Program-made: the position numbers and the translations under genes | Source of the DNA: Enterobacteriaceae bacterium UBA2655 | GTDB taxonomy: Bacteria; Pseudomonadota; Gammaproteobacteria; Enterobacterales; Enterobacteriaceae | DNA: 40,606 nucleotides | Direction: 5' to 3' | NCBI GenBank assembly: GCA_002359495.1 | Contig: DENB01000023.1 | Location: 1-40,606, forward strand | The notes under the pieces: generated by a model | What the model saw: only the letters and a program-made list of their open reading frames with translations | Told to the model about the DNA's origin: nothing | Databases searched by the model: none | Shown here: piece by piece, positions 28,437-38,029 of the stretch | Numbering within the stretch: position 1 is the stretch's first letter | How the letters are laid out: each line of letters begins with the position of its first letter

Positions 28437-29180
28437 TCAACAACATGCCAGTTCGAAATTCAGACGCGCCGGCACTTCGCCGCGCTCGCTGTCGAGCGGC
28501 AAAAAGCGTATCGCATAGCGGCTTTTATGCCCGGAAACCTGAGGATAAAGAGAAACCTCCAGCGTCAGCTGCAGGCGCAGCAGGTCGGCGCCTTCGGCAT
28601 TATCCTGATAAAACCCGTTCAGGCTGGTTTGATGGCGGAACGCACCCGACTGACGAATCAGGTTAAGGACAATCGCGAGGCTGGCCCGCAGCGGCGTCAG
28701 CGTCGCCAGCCACGCGTTCACCTGCTCGTCCCGCGCCGCCTGAGGCAGATGCAGCCAGATATGAAGACCCGGCAAATCGAAGCTGCAGCAGCCGCCGGGA
28801 ATGCTCAGACGCTGGCGCACCAGGCCGATTAAGCGATCTTCGCGCAGCGGCTGTCCCATACGGGGCGCGGCCATTAATTCCGCAGAGTGCGCTTTTAACT
28901 CATTGCGCAGGGCGTTAACACGCTCGCTGTCCACGCCGGGAACATCCGCCCAAGCCAGCAATTTTTGCTGCTGACGCTCAAGCTCCTTAAGCAGTTCGGT
29001 GCGCATATCGCCGCGTTCGAAAATATCCAGCAGCTCGCCTACGAGGCGAAAGAAGGTCAGCGCCGTCACGGTACTGGTGACCGGAATGGTCTCATGCAGT
29101 TGATTAATTAGAAACTCAACGCGCAGCCAGGTGCGCATTTTTTCATTCAACGGGTGTTCAAACAGAACGACTGTACTCAT
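28437..29180 (-). CDS. zapD: Cell division protein ZapD
   Basis: ZapD (YacF) binds the C-terminal tail of FtsZ and bundles its filaments. From the ATG at 29180 it has 247 residues, equal to E. coli, and begins [20 protein letters not shown]. The protein is largely alpha-helical; [31 protein letters not shown] and [14 protein letters not shown] are family blocks, and it ends LNFELACC. The open frame continues upstream to 29240 into coaE, but the extension has no family match. It lies 4 bases after coaE. Confidence 0.96.
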   Translation of the reverse strand: MSTVVLFEHPLNEKMRTWLRVEFLINQLHETIPVTSTVTALTFFRLVGELLDIFERGDMRTELLKELERQQQKLLAWADVPGVDSERVNALRNELKAHSAELMAAPRMGQPLREDRLIGLVRQRLSIPGGCCSFDLPGLHIWLHLPQAARDEQVNAWLATLTPLRASLAIVLNLIRQSGAFRHQTSLNGFYQDNAEGADLLRLQLTLEVSLYPQVSGHKSRYAIRFLPLDSERGEVPARLNFELACC

Positions 29181-29184
29181 GATG

Positions 29185-29793
29185 TTAATCCTGTTTCGTT
29201 GCCGCCAGCGCCAGATAACGCTGGTGAAGTTCGGCAACATAGGGCAGCGCAGCGTCGGGCGCGCCGCTGTTATCTATGACGTCATCGGCAACTGCCAGGC
29301 GCTGTTGTCGCGTAGCCTGAGCAGCAAGAATATTTTTAGCCTGTTCGGGTGAAATGCCGTCGCGTTTCAAGGTGCGCGCGATCTGCGTCTCTTCATCCAC
29401 ATCAACGACCAGCACGCGATCGGCCAGCTTTTGCAGCCCATTCTCCACCAGCAACGGCACGACCCACAGGACATAAGGGGAGGCGGCCTGCATTCTGAGC
29501 TGCCGGGTACGGGCATGGATCAAAGGATGCAGCAGCTGATTCAGCCAGCTTTTCTCATCCTGCGAGCGGAAAATCACCTCGCGCAGGCGCGCGCGAAACA
29601 GGCTGCCGTCGGGGTTCAGGATCCGATCGCCATAACGATGCGAGATGGCCTGTAAAGCCGGGGTGCCCGGTTCGACCACCTCTCTGGCGATAATATCGGC
29701 ATCGATAATCTCAATGCCGAAAGCGGCGAACACATTGGCGATAGTCGTTTTTCCACTGCCGATTCCGCCGGTCAGCGCAACGGTATAGGGCAT
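29185..29793 (-). CDS. coaE: Dephospho-CoA kinase
   Basis: CoaE phosphorylates dephospho-CoA at the 3' hydroxyl of the ribose, the last step of coenzyme A synthesis. It has 202 residues (206 in E. coli). The P-loop is [15 protein letters not shown] near residue 8, followed by [14 protein letters not shown], the lid-side [16 protein letters not shown] and [21 protein letters not shown]. The ATG at 29793 starts [10 protein letters not shown] as in relatives. It is the first gene of a minus-strand unit with zapD and yacG, divergent from guaC. Confidence 0.96.
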   Translation of the reverse strand: MPYTVALTGGIGSGKTTIANVFAAFGIEIIDADIIAREVVEPGTPALQAISHRYGDRILNPDGSLFRARLREVIFRSQDEKSWLNQLLHPLIHARTRQLRMQAASPYVLWVVPLLVENGLQKLADRVLVVDVDEETQIARTLKRDGISPEQAKNILAAQATRQQRLAVADDVIDNSGAPDAALPYVAELHQRYLALAATKQD

Positions 29794-29864
29794 GTCACTC
29801 TCTCACTGATTGTCATCGTAAAAACAAGCTGCGCCCGGACTCCGGACCTGGAGCGAAATGAGCG

Positions 29865-29880
29865 CGCGATCACAATCACA
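29865..29880. promoter_or_regulatory. Possible CRP site in the coaE-guaC divergent region
   Basis: CGCGA-TCACAA-TCACA resembles the CRP core TGTGA-N6-TCACA: the right half is perfect and continues into TTT, the left half is 3 of 5. It lies 72 bases upstream of coaE and 145 bases upstream of guaC. Weak evidence on its own. Confidence 0.25.
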
Positions 29881-30025
29881 TTTCACAGGTAAATTTATCG
29901 GATTGTAGCTTATATAAAGTGAAATTCGCAGTCTTGTCGGCGGCCAAATGCCGCGTATGATAACGTCACTGGAGCAGTGAGCTGCACCCGAACAGTGTTC
30001 GTCGCCACTAACCAGGATATTCCTT

Positions 30026-31066
30026 ATGCGTATTGAAGAAGATTTGAAACTGGGCTTTAAAGATGTGCTGATTCGGCCCAAACGTTCCACCTTAAAAAGC
30101 CGATCTCAGGTTGAACTGGAACGGACCTTCACCTTTAAACATTCCGGGCTGAGCTGGACAGGCGTGCCGATTATCGCTGCGAATATGGACACCGTAGGCA
30201 CTTTCGGCATGGCTGAGGCGCTGGCGTCGTTTAACATCCTGACCGCCGTGCATAAGCACTACAGCGTGGAGCAATGGCAAGCCTTTATCCAGCGCGTGCC
30301 GGCGTCGGTGCTGAATCATTTGATGGTCTCTACCGGCACCTCCGAAGCGGATTTCAGTAAATTAGCCGCTATCGTCGCGCTCTCCCCGGCGCTGAAATTC
30401 ATCTGCATCGACGTCGCTAACGGCTATTCAGAGCATTTCGTCGAGTTTTTACAGCGTGCGCGCGAAGCCTTTCCTGCCATGACGATTTGCGCAGGCAACG
30501 TGGTGACCGGCGAAATGGTCGAGGAGCTGATCCTGTCCGGCGCCGATATCGTCAAAGTGGGCATCGGCCCGGGGTCCGTCTGTACGACCCGGGTGAAAAC
30601 CGGCGTCGGTTATCCTCAGCTCTCCGCGGTAATCGAATGTGCCGACGCCGCACACGGCTTGGGCGGACAGATTGTCAGCGACGGCGGCTGTTCCGTGCCG
30701 GGCGATGTGGCGAAAGCCTTCGGCGGCGGCGCTGATTTCGTCATGCTTGGCGGCATGCTGGCGGCCCATGATGAATGCGAAGGCAGCATCATCGAAGAGA
30801 ACGGCGAACAGTTTATGCTGTTCTACGGCATGAGTTCCGAATCCGCCATGAAGCGTCACGTTGGCGGGGTCGCGCAATACCGCGCTGCAGAAGGCAAAAC
30901 GGTCAAGCTGCCTTTCCGCGGACCGGTCGCCGATACGGCGCGCGATATTCTGGGCGGTCTGCGCTCGGCCTGTACCTATGTCGGCGCCGAACGGCTCAAA
31001 GAGCTGACCAAGCGCACCACCTTTATCCGCGTTGCGGAACAGGAAAACCGTGTCTTTACGCGCTGA
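30026..31066 (+). CDS. guaC: GMP reductase
   Basis: GuaC reduces GMP to IMP with NADPH, releasing ammonia, in purine salvage. It has 346 residues (347 in E. coli) in an (alpha/beta)8 IMPDH/GMPR fold. It begins [20 protein letters not shown]; the catalytic Cys lies in [13 protein letters not shown] near residue 186, with [20 protein letters not shown] as the phosphate-binding loop and [13 protein letters not shown] as the active-site flap. No CBS domains are present, which separates it from GuaB. AAAGGA-type spacing before the ATG is weak (AGGATATTCCTT). It is divergent from coaE. Confidence 0.97.
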   Translation: MRIEEDLKLGFKDVLIRPKRSTLKSRSQVELERTFTFKHSGLSWTGVPIIAANMDTVGTFGMAEALASFNILTAVHKHYSVEQWQAFIQRVPASVLNHLMVSTGTSEADFSKLAAIVALSPALKFICIDVANGYSEHFVEFLQRAREAFPAMTICAGNVVTGEMVEELILSGADIVKVGIGPGSVCTTRVKTGVGYPQLSAVIECADAAHGLGGQIVSDGGCSVPGDVAKAFGGGADFVMLGGMLAAHDECEGSIIEENGEQFMLFYGMSSESAMKRHVGGVAQYRAAEGKTVKLPFRGPVADTARDILGGLRSACTYVGAERLKELTKRTTFIRVAEQENRVFTR

Positions 31067-31078
31067 GCGAAAAACCAT

Positions 31079-31105
31079 TAACGGCGCGTGCGTAGCGCGC
31101 CGTTA
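31079..31105. terminator. Shared hairpin between convergent guaC and hofC
   Basis: TAACGGCGCG and CGCGCCGTTA form a perfect 10-bp stem with a 7-base loop, between the guaC stop and the hofC stop; the hofC TAA is within one arm. On the minus strand a T5 run follows 4 bases after the stem, so it suits hofC better than guaC. Confidence 0.7.
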
Positions 31106-32305
31106 GCCGATGGCGTCTCCCAGACCAAAAACCGGCAGATACATCGCCACCACCAGCGTTCCCACGATGCCCCCAATCACCACCATCATTATCGGTTCCA
31201 GCGACGCCGCGAGGCTTTCCGCGCGCTGCAATGTTTGCTCCTCATGCCACTCCGCCAGCCTTGCCAGCATCGTATCCAGCGCGCCAGCCTCTTCGCCGAC
31301 TTTGATTAGCTGGTGGCAAAGCGGCGTAAACAGCGCGTGCTGATGCAGCGCCTGATGTAAAGGCCATCCCTGGGCGATATGCTGCTGCAAATAGCCGACA
31401 GCTTCGCGCCAGAGCAGAGGCGTCAGGGTCTCCTCTACCGCCTGCAAACTTTGCAGCAGCGTCAGGCCCGCCTTTTGCGTAAGCTGCAGAACCGCGTAGA
31501 TCTGACTGAGATGGCTGCCGCGCCAGAGCGGGGCGATCAGCGGCAACCGCAGCATTAAAAGCTGCTCCCGACGTTGCCAGGCGGCTGATGTCTTATGCAG
31601 CTTCCGCCAGCCAAGCGCCACGCTCAGCGCCGCCGCCGCAACGGGCCCTCCCCATTGTTGCAGTCCCTGCGATAGCGCCATGACCGCAGCGGTAAAAGCA
31701 GGCAGCGGCGCATTGAACGCGCGGTAAACCGTAACGAACTCAGGCAGAACAAACAGCAGCATGCCGACGGTAACGCCGACGGCCACCAGCAGAATGAACA
31801 AAGGGTAACGCAGCGCTTTAACCACCTTTTGCCAGAGATGCTGCTGGCGCGCCTGCTGCTGCGCCAACTGGTTACAACATTCATCAAGCTGCCCGGTCAA
31901 CTCGCCTACCTGCATCAGCGCAGGATAGAGCGCCGGAAAAACCTGCGGCCACTGGCGTAACGCTGTGGAAAACGCTTTGCCCTGCAGCACGCTGAGTTGC
32001 AAATCGTTTAATAAAGCTTGCCATCCGGGGTGGGGATGGCCGTCAGCAAGCAGGCGCAACCCCTCTACCAAAGGCAGGCCTGCCCTGAGCAGGGTAGCCA
32101 ACTGGTGAAAAAGCGCGATTTTCTGCTGCCATTTCCAATCGCGGGCGCGCCAGGTTTTTCGCTTGCGCCACAAGACCGGCAACAGATCGCGATCGGCCAA
32201 CTGCCGCAGCAATGTTTCGCTGTTTGCCGCCAACCCCTCTCCCTGTTGCAGATCGCCTGCGCTATCGACCGCCTGCCAGTGAAACAGCGATACCTCATCC
32301 CTCAT
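31103..32305 (-). CDS. hofC: Type IV pilus-like inner membrane platform protein
   Basis: HofC belongs to the PilC/GspF family, the inner-membrane platform of type IV pilus and type II secretion machines. It has 400 residues, as in E. coli. Two repeated T2SSF domains are visible, beginning with FHQLATLLRAGLPLVEGLRLL near residue 65 and IYAVLQLTQKAGLTLLQSL near residue 270, with membrane segments near residues 165-190, 215-235 and 370-395. VGELTGQLDE and VGEEAGALDTMLARLA are family motifs. It overlaps hofB by 11 bases, in the operon ppdD-hofB-hofC. Its conditions of use are unknown, as in most enterobacteria. Confidence 0.94.
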   Translation of the reverse strand: MRDEVSLFHWQAVDSAGDLQQGEGLAANSETLLRQLADRDLLPVLWRKRKTWRARDWKWQQKIALFHQLATLLRAGLPLVEGLRLLADGHPHPGWQALLNDLQLSVLQGKAFSTALRQWPQVFPALYPALMQVGELTGQLDECCNQLAQQQARQQHLWQKVVKALRYPLFILLVAVGVTVGMLLFVLPEFVTVYRAFNAPLPAFTAAVMALSQGLQQWGGPVAAAALSVALGWRKLHKTSAAWQRREQLLMLRLPLIAPLWRGSHLSQIYAVLQLTQKAGLTLLQSLQAVEETLTPLLWREAVGYLQQHIAQGWPLHQALHQHALFTPLCHQLIKVGEEAGALDTMLARLAEWHEEQTLQRAESLAASLEPIMMVVIGGIVGTLVVAMYLPVFGLGDAIG

Positions 32306-33683
32306 CCATGCCTACCACGCGTTGCATCTCTTCCAGCGACGTGTCTCCGCGGCTAACCGCCTCCAGTCCGGACGCAAACAGGCTGCGCATGCCTTGCTGT
32401 TTCGCCAGCAGCAGGGTTTGTTCAAGAGGGGCGTCAGCGGCGATGGCGTTTTGTAATCTGGCCGTTATCGGCAGTACTTCAAACAACGCCAGCCGGCCAA
32501 AATAGCCTGAGAAGCAGTGATCGCACCCCGGTGCGCGCCAGGTCCGCAAGGTTCCCGGCCACAGCTCTGAAGGAAAATGGGAGACGACCTGCGAAGGTTC
32601 GCGACAGTAAGGGCATAGTCGTCGAACCAGACGTTGCGCGATGATAAGACGCAGCGCGGATCCCAGCAGGTAGCCCGGCAAACCCATTTGCCGGAGCCGG
32701 GTCAGGGTTTCGGCGGTGGAATTGGTATGTAAGGTCGAGAGCACCAAGTGACCGGTTTGCGCCGCCTTTACGGCGATTTCGGCCGTTTCCGCATCGCGTA
32801 TTTCGCCAATCATAATGACGTCCGGATCCTGGCGCAGCAGCGCGCGCAGTACCCGATTAAAATCGAGTCCATATTTAGGATGGATTTGGGTCTGGTTAAT
32901 GCCCGCCAGAGGGATCTCTACCGGATCTTCGACGCTGCAAAGATTTTTCTCCGCCACGTTGAGCGCGCTCAAACCGCTATAGAGCGTAAAGGTTTTTCCG
33001 CTGCCGGTGGGTCCGGTAACCAGAATCAATCCCTGCGGACGCGCCAGTGCCGCCTGAAACTGACGAAGCTGGCTGGCATGCATACCCAGCTTGTCCAGCG
33101 AAATGGCTGACGCTTCGCTTTGCAAAAGACGGATCACCGCTTTTTCTCCCCAGCGGGTCGGCAGCGTCGAGAGGCGAAAGGTCTCCTGCTTGCCGTTCAG
33201 CTCCAGTCCAAACTGACCATCCTGAGGTAAGCGTCGCTCGGCGATATCCAGTCCGCCCAATATTTTCAACCGGGCCAGCAGGGCGTTGGGCTGCGTTTCG
33301 GGCAGATTGGCAAGTGCCTGCAACACCCCGTCGATGCGCAGACGCACGCGCATCCCATTATGCTGAGGCTCAATATGAATATCAGAAGCGCGACGCTCCA
33401 GCGCCTGACTCAAAATCTGGTTTACCGCTTCGATGGCCGATTCGGCCGGGACGCGTTCATGCGCCCCGGCAACAGGCTCGTTCTGCTGCTGATACTGCTC
33501 AAGTCGGGCCTGCGGCCAGCACTCCACTTCGACCTGGCACTGACTGGCAAAGCGTAAAGCCTCAAGGAATTGCGTTGACGGCGTATCGGACAGCGCGACG
33601 CGTAGAACCTTGTCGTCATGGCTCAGGATCACGGCCCGGTAACGCTGGCAAATGGTCTGCAAAGTACGCAGCTGCTCGTTCAT
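32295..33683 (-). CDS. hofB: Type IV pilus-like assembly ATPase (GspE/PilB family)
   Basis: HofB is the PilB/GspE-type ATPase expected to power assembly of the PpdD pilin. It has 462 residues. An N-terminal domain precedes ASDIHIEPQHNGMRVRLRID, the Walker A LVTGPTGSGKTFTLYS lies near residue 225, the Asp box near 265 includes EDPVEIPLAGINQTQ, Walker B is LRQDPDVIMIGEIRDAETA and the His box is TGHLVLSTLHTNS. A four-cysteine zinc motif CPYC...CDHC follows near residues 375-405. All catalytic motifs are intact. It overlaps ppdD by 4 bases (ATGA) and hofC by 11 bases. Confidence 0.95.
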   Translation of the reverse strand: MNEQLRTLQTICQRYRAVILSHDDKVLRVALSDTPSTQFLEALRFASQCQVEVECWPQARLEQYQQQNEPVAGAHERVPAESAIEAVNQILSQALERRASDIHIEPQHNGMRVRLRIDGVLQALANLPETQPNALLARLKILGGLDIAERRLPQDGQFGLELNGKQETFRLSTLPTRWGEKAVIRLLQSEASAISLDKLGMHASQLRQFQAALARPQGLILVTGPTGSGKTFTLYSGLSALNVAEKNLCSVEDPVEIPLAGINQTQIHPKYGLDFNRVLRALLRQDPDVIMIGEIRDAETAEIAVKAAQTGHLVLSTLHTNSTAETLTRLRQMGLPGYLLGSALRLIIAQRLVRRLCPYCREPSQVVSHFPSELWPGTLRTWRAPGCDHCFSGYFGRLALFEVLPITARLQNAIAADAPLEQTLLLAKQQGMRSLFASGLEAVSRGDTSLEEMQRVVGMDEG

Positions 33684-34126
33684 TGTGCCCCTTCCTTATC
33701 AGCGAAACGGAACTGGCTGAGACAGTTATCGCGCAGGCTGCTGCTGTCGCTGTTACAGCTGCGCTGCCAGGTAACATAGCCCTCGTCGCTGTCCCAGACC
33801 GGCAGCATCTCCACGCTCAGGCCGCTCAGACTTTCTTGCCCGGTCAGGGTTATAGCGCCGTTTACCACGCTTAACGCAGAGACATAGCGCGATCCTTTCG
33901 ACGCCGGAATGCCGTTTTTTCCCGCGCTGCATTGTGTTGGGTCGCCATGCTCGATGGCGCACAGCTCTACGGCGGTTTTGTAGGGCACCATGGTTTGCAG
34001 CATGTCGGTCAGCGCGGCGCGCTGCAGATAATTTTGATAAGCGGGCAAACCGATAGCGCTGAGAATGGCGACGATGCCCACCACGATCATCAGTTCTATC
34101 AGGGTAAATCCCTGTTCTCTTGTCAT
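33680..34126 (-). CDS. ppdD: Prepilin PpdD (type IV pilin-like)
   Basis: PpdD is the major pilin of the enterobacterial type IV pilus. From the ATG at 34126 it has 148 residues (146 in E. coli). The prepilin signal is MTREQG|FTLIELMIVVGIVA: a short charged leader, cleavage after Gly6, Phe at +1 and Glu at +5, then the hydrophobic stem helix. Four cysteines (LCAIEHGDPTQC and SCNSDSSSLRDNC) fit the two disulfides of PpdD. A strong ribosome site AAGGAGG precedes the ATG. The frame is open further upstream but without pilin features. The prepilin peptidase is not in this window. Confidence 0.95.
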   Translation of the reverse strand: MTREQGFTLIELMIVVGIVAILSAIGLPAYQNYLQRAALTDMLQTMVPYKTAVELCAIEHGDPTQCSAGKNGIPASKGSRYVSALSVVNGAITLTGQESLSGLSVEMLPVWDSDEGYVTWQRSCNSDSSSLRDNCLSQFRFADKEGAQ

Positions 34127-34267
34127 TTTACAGCCTCCTTGTTGGGAAGGCATTACCATAAAAAGAACCCTATGACGGGAACAGCGGCAGATTACGTCAC
34201 TGGAAAGCGTTGCGCAGAGAAAGGGGGTTGTTGCAGAAAAACGAGGCGGAAGCGGAAGCCAGAGCAC

Positions 34268-34294
34268 AAAACAGCGCCCGTCGCACGGACGGGC
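34268..34294 (-). terminator. nadC terminator
   Basis: On the minus strand GCCCGTC and GACGGGC form a 7-bp stem with a 5-base loop about 12 bases after the nadC stop, followed by GCTGTTTTG. The T-run is short, so efficiency is uncertain. Confidence 0.6.
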
Positions 34295-34306
34295 AGCAGG
34301 CGACGT

Positions 34307-35245
<939 letters not shown>

Positions 35246-35288
35246 TTAGCGTGGATGGCGTCAGGTTGCCAGAAGCCCGACCGCTTAT

Positions 35289-35306
35289 TGTTTAGTATCC
35301 TTAACA
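35289..35306. promoter_or_regulatory. Candidate NadR operator between nadC and ampD
   Basis: TGTTTAGTATCCTTAACA matches the NadR box TGTTTA-N6-TAAACA at 11 of 12 fixed positions. It sits inside a longer perfect dyad, CTTATTGTT/AACAATAAG (35284-35292 with 35303-35311). On the minus strand a -10-like GATACT lies within it, with CAGACA 16 bases upstream, so binding could block a nadC promoter. Confidence 0.6.
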
Positions 35307-35447
35307 ATAAGGTTTTGTCTGATGTAGATATGCGCGGCGTTAAATCGCTTTCAGTCTGCGACATCGGCTGACGCAGCGCATTAAGCTACAAGAAGGCTAA
35401 AAAAATCATGCTATTCTCAGCCGAGACTAAGAAAAGGTAGATACGGC

Positions 35448-35999
35448 ATGAAACTGGAACAGGGCTGGATTGCGGAAGCGCGAAAAGTGCCATCGCCGCA
35501 TTGCAATGAGCGGCCAGATAACGAAGCGCCTTCGCTATTGATCATTCATAACATCAGCTTGCCGCCCGGGGAGTTTGGCGGGCCGTGGATCGATAGGCTT
35601 TTCACCGGGACGCTTCCCCCCGACGCGCACCCTTATTTCGCCGATATCTGTCAGCTGCGCGTCGCCGCGCACTGCCTGATCCGCCGCGACGGCGAGATCG
35701 TGCAGTACGTTGCTTTTGATAAGCGCGCCTGGCACGCCGGCGTCTCCGCTTTTGAAGGACGAGAAAACTGCAACGATTTTTCCATCGGCATCGAGCTGGA
35801 GGGCACCGATACCGCGCCTTACACGGATGCGCAATATCAGCAGCTGAGCGCCGTGACCCGGTTATTGCTGTCGCACTATCCGCTGACGCCGGCCCGCATT
35901 ACCGGGCACAGCGATATCGCGCCGCAACGCAAAACCGATCCGGGGCCAGCCTTTGACTGGAACCGCTACAGGACACAGATAGGGCAGGAGAAAATATGA
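35448..35999 (+). CDS. ampD: 1,6-anhydro-MurNAc-L-alanine amidase
   Basis: AmpD is the cytoplasmic zinc amidase that removes the peptide from anhydro-muropeptides during wall recycling; its loss raises AmpR-dependent beta-lactamase. It has 183 residues, equal to E. coli. Zinc ligands are expected in [16 protein letters not shown] (His34 region), [19 protein letters not shown] (His and Asp near residues 154 and 164), and [15 protein letters not shown] and KRAWHAGVS are amidase-2 signatures. E. coli has Cys where this protein has Ser after GH, a substitution not expected to affect zinc. It is followed by ampE 19 bases later. Confidence 0.96.
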   Translation: MKLEQGWIAEARKVPSPHCNERPDNEAPSLLIIHNISLPPGEFGGPWIDRLFTGTLPPDAHPYFADICQLRVAAHCLIRRDGEIVQYVAFDKRAWHAGVSAFEGRENCNDFSIGIELEGTDTAPYTDAQYQQLSAVTRLLLSHYPLTPARITGHSDIAPQRKTDPGPAFDWNRYRTQIGQEKI

Positions 36000-36018
36000 T
36001 CTTGCGGGAGCCGCTGGT

Positions 36019-36873
36019 ATGACGTTGTTTACCCTGTTACTGGTTTTGGGCTGGGAGCGCCTGTTTAAGCTGGGCGAGCACTGGCAATTCGATCACCGGC
36101 TGGAGCCGCTGTTCCGCACGCGCAAACGTTTTTCGCTGCTGCGCACGCTGTTTATGACGCTGCTGGCGATGCTGGTAATCGGGCTGGCGGTCTGGAGCCT
36201 GAAAGGCGTACTGTTCGGCGTCGTACAGCTGCTGTTCTGGATCGTGCTCGGATTGCTGTGCATTGGCGCCGGTTCGGTGCGCCTTCATTATCATGCCTAT
36301 CTGAAGGCCGCCAGCCATGACGATCTCGCCGCTCACCAGGCGATGGCCGCGGAGCTGACCCTGATCCACGGCGTGCCGGTCGAATGCAGCGAAGGGGAGT
36401 TTCTGCGCGAGCTGCAAAACGCGCTGCTCTGGATTAACTTTCGCTTTTATTTAGCGCCGCTTTTCTGGTTTGTCGTCGGCGGCCCCTGGGGACCGGTGCT
36501 GCTGGTCGGCTACGCCTTTCTGCGCGCCTGGCAGAGCTGGCTGGCGCGCTATCAAACGCCGCTGGAGCGAGCGCAATCGGGGGTGGATAAGATTCTGCAC
36601 GTGCTGGACTGGATCCCGGTGCGGCTGGCCGGCGTCGCCTATGCGCTGCTGGGACACGGCGAACGCGCGCTACCCGCCTGGTTTGCTTCTTTGACCGACT
36701 GGCGCAGCGCGCAATATCAGGTGCTGACCAGCCTCGCGCAATTTTCGTTAGCGCGCGATCCGCATCTGGATAAAGTCGAGACGCCGCGCGTCGCGGTCGC
36801 GCTGGCGAAGCGGGTTTCGCTGGTGCTGGTGGTGGTGGTCGCGCTGTTGACGATCTACGGCGCGCTGGTGTGA
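36019..36873 (+). CDS. ampE: Inner membrane regulatory protein AmpE
   Basis: AmpE is an inner-membrane protein co-transcribed with ampD; a role in beta-lactam sensing was proposed, but its activity is not settled. It has 284 residues, equal to E. coli. It begins [21 protein letters not shown] and has membrane segments at about residues 40-60, 64-82, 140-160 and 262-282. [44 protein letters not shown] and [21 protein letters not shown] blocks are family features. The end [15 protein letters not shown] and LTIYGALV is conserved. Its last 19 bases overlap the convergent glycosidase gene. Confidence 0.95.
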   Translation: MTLFTLLLVLGWERLFKLGEHWQFDHRLEPLFRTRKRFSLLRTLFMTLLAMLVIGLAVWSLKGVLFGVVQLLFWIVLGLLCIGAGSVRLHYHAYLKAASHDDLAAHQAMAAELTLIHGVPVECSEGEFLRELQNALLWINFRFYLAPLFWFVVGGPWGPVLLVGYAFLRAWQSWLARYQTPLERAQSGVDKILHVLDWIPVRLAGVAYALLGHGERALPAWFASLTDWRSAQYQVLTSLAQFSLARDPHLDKVETPRVAVALAKRVSLVLVVVVALLTIYGALV

Positions 36874-37814
36874 TCGGCGGGCGGCACGCCGAAATCTGGC
36901 GTGCCGTCTTCGCGCCAGTGAAAGCTTTTTAACCGCGTATGACGATTGGGATCCCAGAAGGGATGCTGCCCGCAGTCGGTTGCGTTGCGTGCATGGTAAA
37001 CCATCACCTCGCGTCCGCTTTCATCCAGCGTAAAACTCATCTGTCCCGGACCGTACTGCCGGTTATGCCAGCTGGTGCCGAATACCGGACGCGCCGATTT
37101 ATGCCAGTTCGCGATCTGCATCGGGTCGGCGTTCACGTCGATGCTCAGCAGCCCCAGACAGTAATTCTCATCCGTCGCGCTGGCCGAATAGGTCACGAAC
37201 AGCTGGTCGCCGTGACGAATCGCCGCCGGTCCTTCGTTAACGCTGAACCCGGCGCACTCCCATTCATACTCAGGACGGCTCAGCATGATCGGCTGTCCTT
37301 TGATCGTCCAGGGATTCAGCAGCTGCGCCAGATAGAGGTTAGAGTTGCCGGGGATGGCAGGATCTTTCTGCGCCCAGAGATACCAGTGCTTGCCCTGATG
37401 CGCAAAGTGGGTCGCATCCAGCGAGAGGCTGTCGATGTGGCTGAATACGCGGCGGCACGGCTGCCAGTCGCCGCGCAATGGATCGGCATCCTGGCAAACC
37501 AGCGCGTACATACGGTGCTGCAATAAACCCGCCTGCAGCTCGCAGGCGGGCGCCGCCGCGAAGTAGATCACCCACTCTCCATTGATAACGTGCAGCTCCG
37601 GCGCCCGAATCAGCTGACTGAACGGGCCGCTGTCGGGTTTGCGCCACACCACTACCGGCGTGGCGGCGCGCAGACCGGCGATCGAATCGGCGCGGCGAAT
37701 CTCCAGCCTGTCGTGCTCCGGCACCGAGGCGATAAAGTAGTAGTGGGCATTGTGACGCAGAATAAAGGGATCGGCGCGCTGTTCGATAAAGGGATTCGGC
37801 CATGCATTGTTCAT
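36855..37814 (-). CDS. Glycoside hydrolase family 43, probable exo-alpha-1,5-L-arabinofuranosidase
   Basis: The 319-residue protein is a five-bladed propeller glycosidase of family GH43. The inverting triad is visible: Asp15 in EQRADPFIL, Asp133 in SLDATHF (pKa modulator) and Glu194 in NEGPAAI (general acid). The N-terminus resembles the Streptomyces avermitilis Araf43A type (GH43_26), which releases arabinose from the ends of arabinan, so arabinofuranosidase is likely; xylosidase remains possible. There is no signal peptide, so it should act on oligosaccharides in the cytoplasm. The ATG follows GAGGAG well spaced. No transporter or sugar regulator adjoins it, and E. coli lacks a gene here. 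Its 3' end overlaps ampE by 19 bases in convergent orientation. Confidence 0.88.
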   Translation of the reverse strand: MNNAWPNPFIEQRADPFILRHNAHYYFIASVPEHDRLEIRRADSIAGLRAATPVVVWRKPDSGPFSQLIRAPELHVINGEWVIYFAAAPACELQAGLLQHRMYALVCQDADPLRGDWQPCRRVFSHIDSLSLDATHFAHQGKHWYLWAQKDPAIPGNSNLYLAQLLNPWTIKGQPIMLSRPEYEWECAGFSVNEGPAAIRHGDQLFVTYSASATDENYCLGLLSIDVNADPMQIANWHKSARPVFGTSWHNRQYGPGQMSFTLDESGREVMVYHARNATDCGQHPFWDPNRHTRLKSFHWREDGTPDFGVPPADHTSAP

Positions 37815-37960
37815 ATCGCCACTCCTCGGGGGTGAACGAAAAGTATCTATGGCTTAGCAGCAGGATGACTGGCACCAGATGGTTGCGATAATGGACAAAA
37901 TGCGCGTGCGGTGAGAAATGTGAAGATGATCGGACAGTAAAGGAAGCGGGGCGGAGAGCG

Positions 37961-37996
37961 TTTTCGCCAGCGGCAGGGTTTGCCGCCGGCGGAAAA
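37961..37996. repeat. Imperfect inverted repeat between aroP and the GH43 gene
   Basis: TTTTCGCC-a-GCGGCA faces TGCCGC-c-GGCGgAAAA around a 5-base loop: a long stem with one mismatch and one bulge. It lies 34 bases after the aroP stop. The 3' arm ends in A rather than T on both strands, so it is not a textbook terminator. The rest of the spacer (37815-38029) shows nothing else firm. Confidence 0.55.
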
Positions 37997-38029
37997 TCGT
38001 CAGCAGGATCGGGATGTCGCCTGCGCCTT

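Noticed and set aside
37919..37934. CRP-like TGTGA-N6-TCGGA upstream of the GH43 gene
   Set aside because: Only one half-site matches, and by eye such half-sites occur often; not enough to call a site even though catabolite control of a glycosidase would be plausible.
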